Of a stretch of DNA of 64,000 bases, positions 60,096 through 64,000 are shown piece by piece. The stretch is taken from NCBI GenBank assembly GCA_023101885.1, contig JALPQD010000408.1, forward strand, positions 983,019 to 1,047,018, written 5' to 3'. Origin of the DNA: Typhlomys cinereus. Its lineage: Eukaryota; Chordata; Mammalia; Rodentia; Platacanthomyidae. The notes beneath the pieces were generated by a model. The model was not told the origin of the DNA. It ran no database searches and saw only the letters and a list, made by a program, of their open reading frames with translations. Numbering within the stretch: position 1 is the first letter of the stretch; the number at the start of each line of letters is the position of its first letter. Made by a program: the position numbers and the translations under genes.

Positions 60096-60250
60096 AGCTT
60101 TCTGATTGGATTCAAGACCTGCTTGTCAGAAGGGACACATTCCTGTTTCTGTTATCTAGGACAAACCTAAAAAAAGGGAAGGAAACAGATCAATAGGGAA
60201 AACAGCCAATGAACATATAGGTAGGAAGACAGTACATCTAACTGCTCTGT
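60096..60250 (+). repeat. First copy of 155-base duplicated block
   Basis: Nearly identical to 60715-60870, with differences such as GGATTCAAGACC versus GGACTCAAGATC and one missing A. In the sister element near 9 kb the order shows only the second position is original. Confidence 0.9.
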
Positions 60251-60714
60251 GCAGAGGAGCAGAGTGAGAAAAACGGGAAGGGGGGTGGAGAGGAGATGCC
60301 CTGAGCTGATCCACTTAGGACCCAGTGACAAAATTATACTACAACAGGAATGTGGCACTTTCTGATAAAATGTTGGTTGGAGAGGCCTTAAAGGCCCCCA
60401 AACATTATAGGCTCTTGCCAATTCTCTTGGTTGCTCTCCAAAAACTTGTCTTATTGACAAGACCCTATTACTGAAGATGCAACACTTATGGATCACAGAA
60501 CATGGGCAAAGTATATCAACTGGAACTGATCTGAGGACTATCTCCTTGCTGGATAGTTTACATAGTACCAAGGAATACTGTAGAAGCTGCTGGGGGACAG
60601 AAATAATCCTAAGCCCCATCAATGGCATGAGATCTGTAAGTTGCAATGTAAATCACCATGGCAACAGGTGACCACCAATATAATAGTGGCGTGAGTGTCA
60701 AGGAGACAACCAAC

Positions 60715-60870
60715 AGCTTTCTGATTGGACTCAAGATCTGCTTGTCAGAAGGGAACACATTCCTGTTTCTGTTATCTAGGACAAACCTAAAAAAAGGGAA
60801 GGAAACAGATCAATAGGGAAAACAGCCAATGAACATATAGGTAGGAAGACAGTACATCTAACTGCTCTGT
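60715..60870 (+). repeat. Second copy of 155-base duplicated block
   Basis: Follows AAGGAGACAACCAAC, exactly as the single block does in the element at 8615-10255, so this is the ancestral position. Confidence 0.9.
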
Positions 60871-61575
60871 AAATAGTGGTTATTATACCCATAGATTGGA
60901 AGAACATTTAACATTCAGCCTAGAAGTCTTCTTCTTCTACAGAGGCAGAGGAATTCAATACCTTAACAGGATGCAGCCTAGAGCAATAAAAGAACAATAA
61001 AGTGGACAGCAATGGTCAACCATAATGCAGAGTATCAGTGACCTAGCAAGGCTTGTCCAGAATCAGACCAACTTAATCTCTTCCCATTCTAAGGTTTTGA
61101 GAAACTTGCAGAGGAGAGGGCAGTGAGATTTTAAGAACCTAAAAGTGGGAAGGTTAACCTTTAGACAAGACATTCCACTCAGGGCAAGACTACTGCATCT
61201 GGGAGCTCACTACAGTGAGACTTGTCCTTACCAGACCTGCATAGTCACTGACATACCAACATGCCCCCATAGAATACCTGGGAACTCAAGAAAGATAAGA
61301 ACATCCAGTGGAAATCTTTGAGTCTAAAGCTGGACGACTGAAGGGAAGTGCCCATATCAGTGGAATGGCCTGAAGAGAGGTAACTTGATATGCCACAGAG
61401 GCCAGGATCCCCACAAAAGTAGATTGGCTGGGGTGAACCCTGGGGTCCATAGAAGCATGCAGGAGGGTGGGAGGGAATGGGAGGGATTGATGAAGGGAAG
61501 GGAGGGGATTATGGGGGATGGAAGGATGCATGCTCAGTATACTTGTAAAAAAAAGAAAAAAATAACAACCCAAAA

Positions 61576-61771
61576 GAGGTCCAATGACAAATATGCCCTG
61601 AAGCTGACCTTCATTAGCGGGAGAACAAAGCACCGTTGAGCTGAGTTCACCAAGTCCATTGCTAAGTTCTTTGACCACAGTGGGGCACTGGTCATGGATG
61701 CATATGAATCTGAAATATTCAGGTTGTCTTGCCACAGAAAGAAAAATAAAATATTCAGTTCTAAAAGGAAA
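61576..61771 (+). pseudogene. SPCS2: SPCS2 processed pseudogene, 5'-truncated
   Basis: The segment matches the C-terminal end of signal peptidase complex subunit 2, an ER membrane protein. It reads NDKYALKLTFISGRTK, then a stop (TGA at about 61636-61638), then AEFTKSIAKFFDHSG and VMDAYESEIFRL in the same frame. After that a deletion of about 7-8 bases shifts the frame, and the ERKIK-like end is still readable in another frame. No intron is present and the sequence ends in an A-rich run, as expected for an L1-mediated cDNA copy. Only about the last 60 codons are present. It lies directly behind the A-rich tail of an L1-like element. The stop, the indels and the truncation make it non-functional. 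Confidence 0.86.
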
Positions 61772-61809
61772 AAAAGGGGGAGGCTGGTCTTTCAGCATAT
61801 TAAAAAAGC

Positions 61810-62082
61810 TGGGATTGGAGAGATGGCTCAGAGGTTAAGACTCTGTCTTGCCAACAGATGGTCCTGAATTCAGATCCCAGGTCTCACCTTAAAAAATGCC
61901 AGCAGCCTGCACTGCCAGCCCTGGTGGGTGGAGCCTAGGAAATCCCAGAGGGGAGCAAGAAAGGGGTAGAAGCAATCCAAGATGATTCTGGAAGTCATCC
62001 TTGACCTTCCACAGGGACACACTCACACGCACACGCACACACACCACACATTCACTCTCTAAATAAATAAATAAATAAATAT
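61810..62082 (+). repeat. tRNA-headed SINE, group O
   Basis: Sense copy with a CA-rich tract at 62020-62048 and an (AAAT)n tail at 62059-62081. It starts about 40 bases after the SPCS2 pseudogene. Confidence 0.91.
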
Positions 62083-62084
62083 TT

Positions 62085-63055
62085 TTTGGAAAGGTAAATA
62101 ATTTTCATTTCCATTACGAGAAAAGCAGCTGTTTTGCAAACACATCAGGCAGCCTGACTTCTCTCATCTTTAGACATCTTTACATATCCTTTATAGAACA
62201 TTAAAACCACAGAGAGAGGCCCTGATATATAGACCAATACCAGATTTTGTACTTTTTTGAGGTCTACAGTTATTTGGAAAAGATAATTTTTCAAAAAGAT
62301 CTCGACTGTATCACGAACTTTATAAAGGCTGAAAAAATAAGAAGGAAACATTTTTGACTGTTTTCCAAGGCTACTTACCATTATACAATTTCTCATTTTG
62401 ACTTCCATTCTCTAACTTGCCCCAGGGAGGCATTTAAATTAGGGGAATAATTAGACAAGAAAATAAGTCTCTATGTGTGACTCTTGGGAAACAGTCTAAT
62501 ATAATGGAAGAAAGGGTCAAAATTGATAATATGATGTGAATTTTAGACAGACCCAAGAATGCTGGCATCCATGAGCCTGCTTCAGCTTGTATAGCACATA
62601 TAAGGACCAGTTTGGCACAGCAATAACCAGTCCAGAGAGAGTATTGAATGAATGAGTAAACTACTGAATGAATGTAATGATAATTCTAAGCCTCGTAGCT
62701 CTAAAAAATATCAAATACGAATCACAAGACTGGCATAATACATTTCTTCAGGGCCTGAAAAATTCTGATCCACTGAAAGCCATAAAATTTGGGATATTAA
62801 GAATCTGCAAACACTGTCTTAAAATACTACTTACAAAATGTTAGTAACAGAAACTGGGGGAGGATTCCTGAAGCAAAAATCTCATTAACAATATTAAGCT
62901 TATAAAATTTTCTATAGATCAAAAGAAAATCTGATGGTTTATCATTTATACTTGCTTTACACGGTAGTTTGATACACACTTGTTACAGGAAAATTAAAGC
63001 CTTTGAAATAAAACAACACAAAGAACTTTTTACCTATCATTAGAGAATCAAGATT
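62085..63055. other. AT-rich intron sequence, nothing recognised
   Basis: The minus-strand open frame at 62145-62408 has no known motif and no exon-like borders with protein similarity. Confidence 0.55.
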
Positions 63056-63057
63056 TA

Positions 63058-63267
63058 CGGGCTAGGAGATGGCTCCATCAGTAAAATGCTTGCCCCACAC
63101 AAACATGAGGACCTAATTTCAAAAGGGCTGGCATGGTGGTACATGCTTATAATTCCAGAACTGGGGAGGTGGAGCAAGGTGGAGCTCACTGACTAACCAG
63201 CCTAGTTGAGTCAACAAACTCCAAGCCAAGGAAGAGACTCCATCTCAAAAAAAAAAAAAAAAAAAAG
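63058..63267 (+). repeat. B4-like SINE
   Basis: GCTAGGAGATGGCTCCATCA, then AACCAGCCTAGTTGAGTCAA and an A20-type tail at 63247-63266. Confidence 0.83.
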
Positions 63268-63588
63268 TGGACTGAACTTGAGGGTCCTAACCAAAGTTGA
63301 GTGTCCTCCCTCTCCCCTTCCACAGAAGGGCAACTCTTCAAAATAGTCTACAAACCTTGATTTCAGAATGTTTGAACAAAGTAGGTTAATGTAACTCAAA
63401 TAATGGGTAGGTTTTAGAAGTTGCTAGGAGGCATCAAAGACAGTATTGCTTGGTTTTAAAACCAAGAGTTGAAGCAAACATGTGCAAAGCAATAACCATG
63501 GTTTATAGAAAGTCAGTAGACAAACTAGATGTATCTCTCTATCCTTGAAAGAAGTAGCAAATATCATTTCAAAGTTACAAACACCAAC

Positions 63589-63670
63589 CTCTTTAATCTC
63601 ATGTAGTTTTCACTGGCAGCAGGTCGGCATTCAGCTCTTTGTACCACTATTCCTTCTAGTGACAGCTTAT
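63589..63670 (-). CDS. GTF2F2: GTF2F2 internal coding exon, about residues 102-129
   Basis: On the minus strand the exon follows a pyrimidine-rich acceptor ending in CAAG at 63671 and ends at a GTTGGT donor (63583-63588). It carries the last two bases of an Asp codon, 26 full codons and the first two bases of an Arg codon. The reading includes LEGIVVQRAECRPAASENYM, which is the RAP30 segment closing the N-terminal dimerisation domain and entering the linker. The split AG|G arginine codon is completed exactly by the exon at 19465-19564. At 82 bases it is not a multiple of three, so skipping it would shift the frame. It is probably the fifth of eight exons; that number is inferred from what remains of the protein on each side. 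Confidence 0.96.
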
Positions 63671-63884
63671 CTTGAATGGAAAGAGGAAAAATGTTTTCAG
63701 AGACAACATTCATTTCCAAGACTACATTTTAACACATTAACTATAGTAATACAACAAAATACAATTCATAATAAAAATTACATTTGTGAGTAGTAAAATT
63801 GACTTATTTGACTGGTTTCCTGAGCCACGATGCCATTCCTAGACCCCGACAAGAGCAACTTTTAAACTCAGCTTTTTCTAAATC

Positions 63885-64000
63885 AGGGACTGTCATAGAT
63901 ACAAGAAGTCAACTTGATGGTTGAGGACTTGAGCTCTGGGCACATTTGTAAAAAATTGGTAGTTAAGCCCAGAGTGAACCTGCAGATTGTTTAGTGGAAG
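63885..64000 (+). mobile_element. URR1-like hAT DNA transposon, cut by window end
   Basis: AAGTCAACTTGATGGTTGAG and GAGCTCTGGGCACATTTGTA align with the start of the copy at 572-990. It continues past the last base. Confidence 0.68.

Larger units (their letters stand above)
59885..61570 (+). mobile_element. L1/HAL1-like 3' region with internal duplication
   Basis: The longest copy of the family, about 1.7 kb, ending in a G-rich stretch, CAGTATACTTGTAAAAAAAA and an A-rich tail. A 155-base block occurs twice, at 60096-60250 and 60715-60870. No L1 protein frame is present, and the SPCS2 pseudogene abuts its tail. Confidence 0.68.
1..64000 (-). other. GTF2F2: GTF2F2 gene, internal part (three exons and flanking introns)
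   Basis: The window lies wholly inside the transcription unit for the RAP30 (beta) subunit of TFIIF, which with RAP74 escorts RNA polymerase II to promoters in the nucleus. Transcription runs from high to low coordinates. Three exons of 82, 100 and 144 bases join in frame and read without a stop as residues about 102-210. No promoter, first exon, terminal exon or poly(A) signal of the gene is visible, so both ends lie outside. The N-terminal RAP74-binding domain is mostly encoded beyond 64000, and the end of the C-terminal winged helix before position 1. Intron sizes of 12.2 and 44.0 kb fit a large gene. The assignment rests on recognising the protein sequence; residue numbers use the human protein as remembered. 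Confidence 0.96.

Noticed and set aside
60167..60646. 159-codon open frame on the minus strand
   Set aside because: It lies wholly in the L1-like 3' region, reversed, and shows no L1 ORF1 or ORF2 motif.
61286..61798. 170-codon open frame on the minus strand
   Set aside because: It is the reverse of the L1-like 3' end and the SPCS2 pseudogene; it only mirrors C-rich repeat sequence.

Overview
This is nuclear DNA from a mammal, almost certainly a rodent. It is an internal part of one protein-coding gene, GTF2F2 (RAP30, the small subunit of general transcription factor TFIIF), read on the minus strand. Three coding exons are visible: 63589-63670, 19465-19564 and 7139-7282, in transcript order. 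Each has consensus splice sites, and the reading frame joins perfectly across them, together covering about residues 102-210 of a protein of about 249 residues. The exons before them lie beyond position 64000, and the last coding exon lies before position 1. Everything else is intron: 44,024 bases (19565-63588), 12,182 bases (7283-19464), and two partial introns at the ends.

The introns are dominated by rodent retroposons. The main one is a SINE with a tRNA-derived, B2-like head, a lineage-specific body of about 150 bases, a (CA)n tract and an A-rich tail. I place about 39 copies. I separate an older diverged group (O) from a young group (Y) that keeps CpG-rich sequence and near-identical copies; Y splits into Y1 and Y2 by a short indel. 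I do not know the database name of this SINE. Degenerate B1-, B2/B3-, B4- and ID-like SINEs, L1 3'-end fragments, URR1-like hAT DNA transposons, solo-LTR fragments, one MIR and a few L2-like pieces are also present. B1, B2-type, B4 and ID repeats occurring together indicate a rodent; the unusual SINE body argues against mouse or rat. A dipodoid or another non-murid lineage is possible, but I cannot fix it.

Two retroposed gene remnants were recognised: a deleted U6 snRNA copy (28857-28927) and a 5'-truncated SPCS2 pseudogene (61576-61771). The structural points of interest are a triple direct repeat around the U6 copy and an adjoining SINE, an inverted pair of young SINEs at 44049-44677, a 118-base tandem duplication at 12975-13207, a 155-base internal duplication in the L1-like element near 60 kb, several nested insertions dated by target-site duplications (TSDs), and the fact that nearly every long GT/CA microsatellite is a SINE tail.

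No operon, CRISPR array, defence system or other multi-gene system is present. Most long open frames here are artefacts of (GT)n tracts running into the antisense strand of the SINE.
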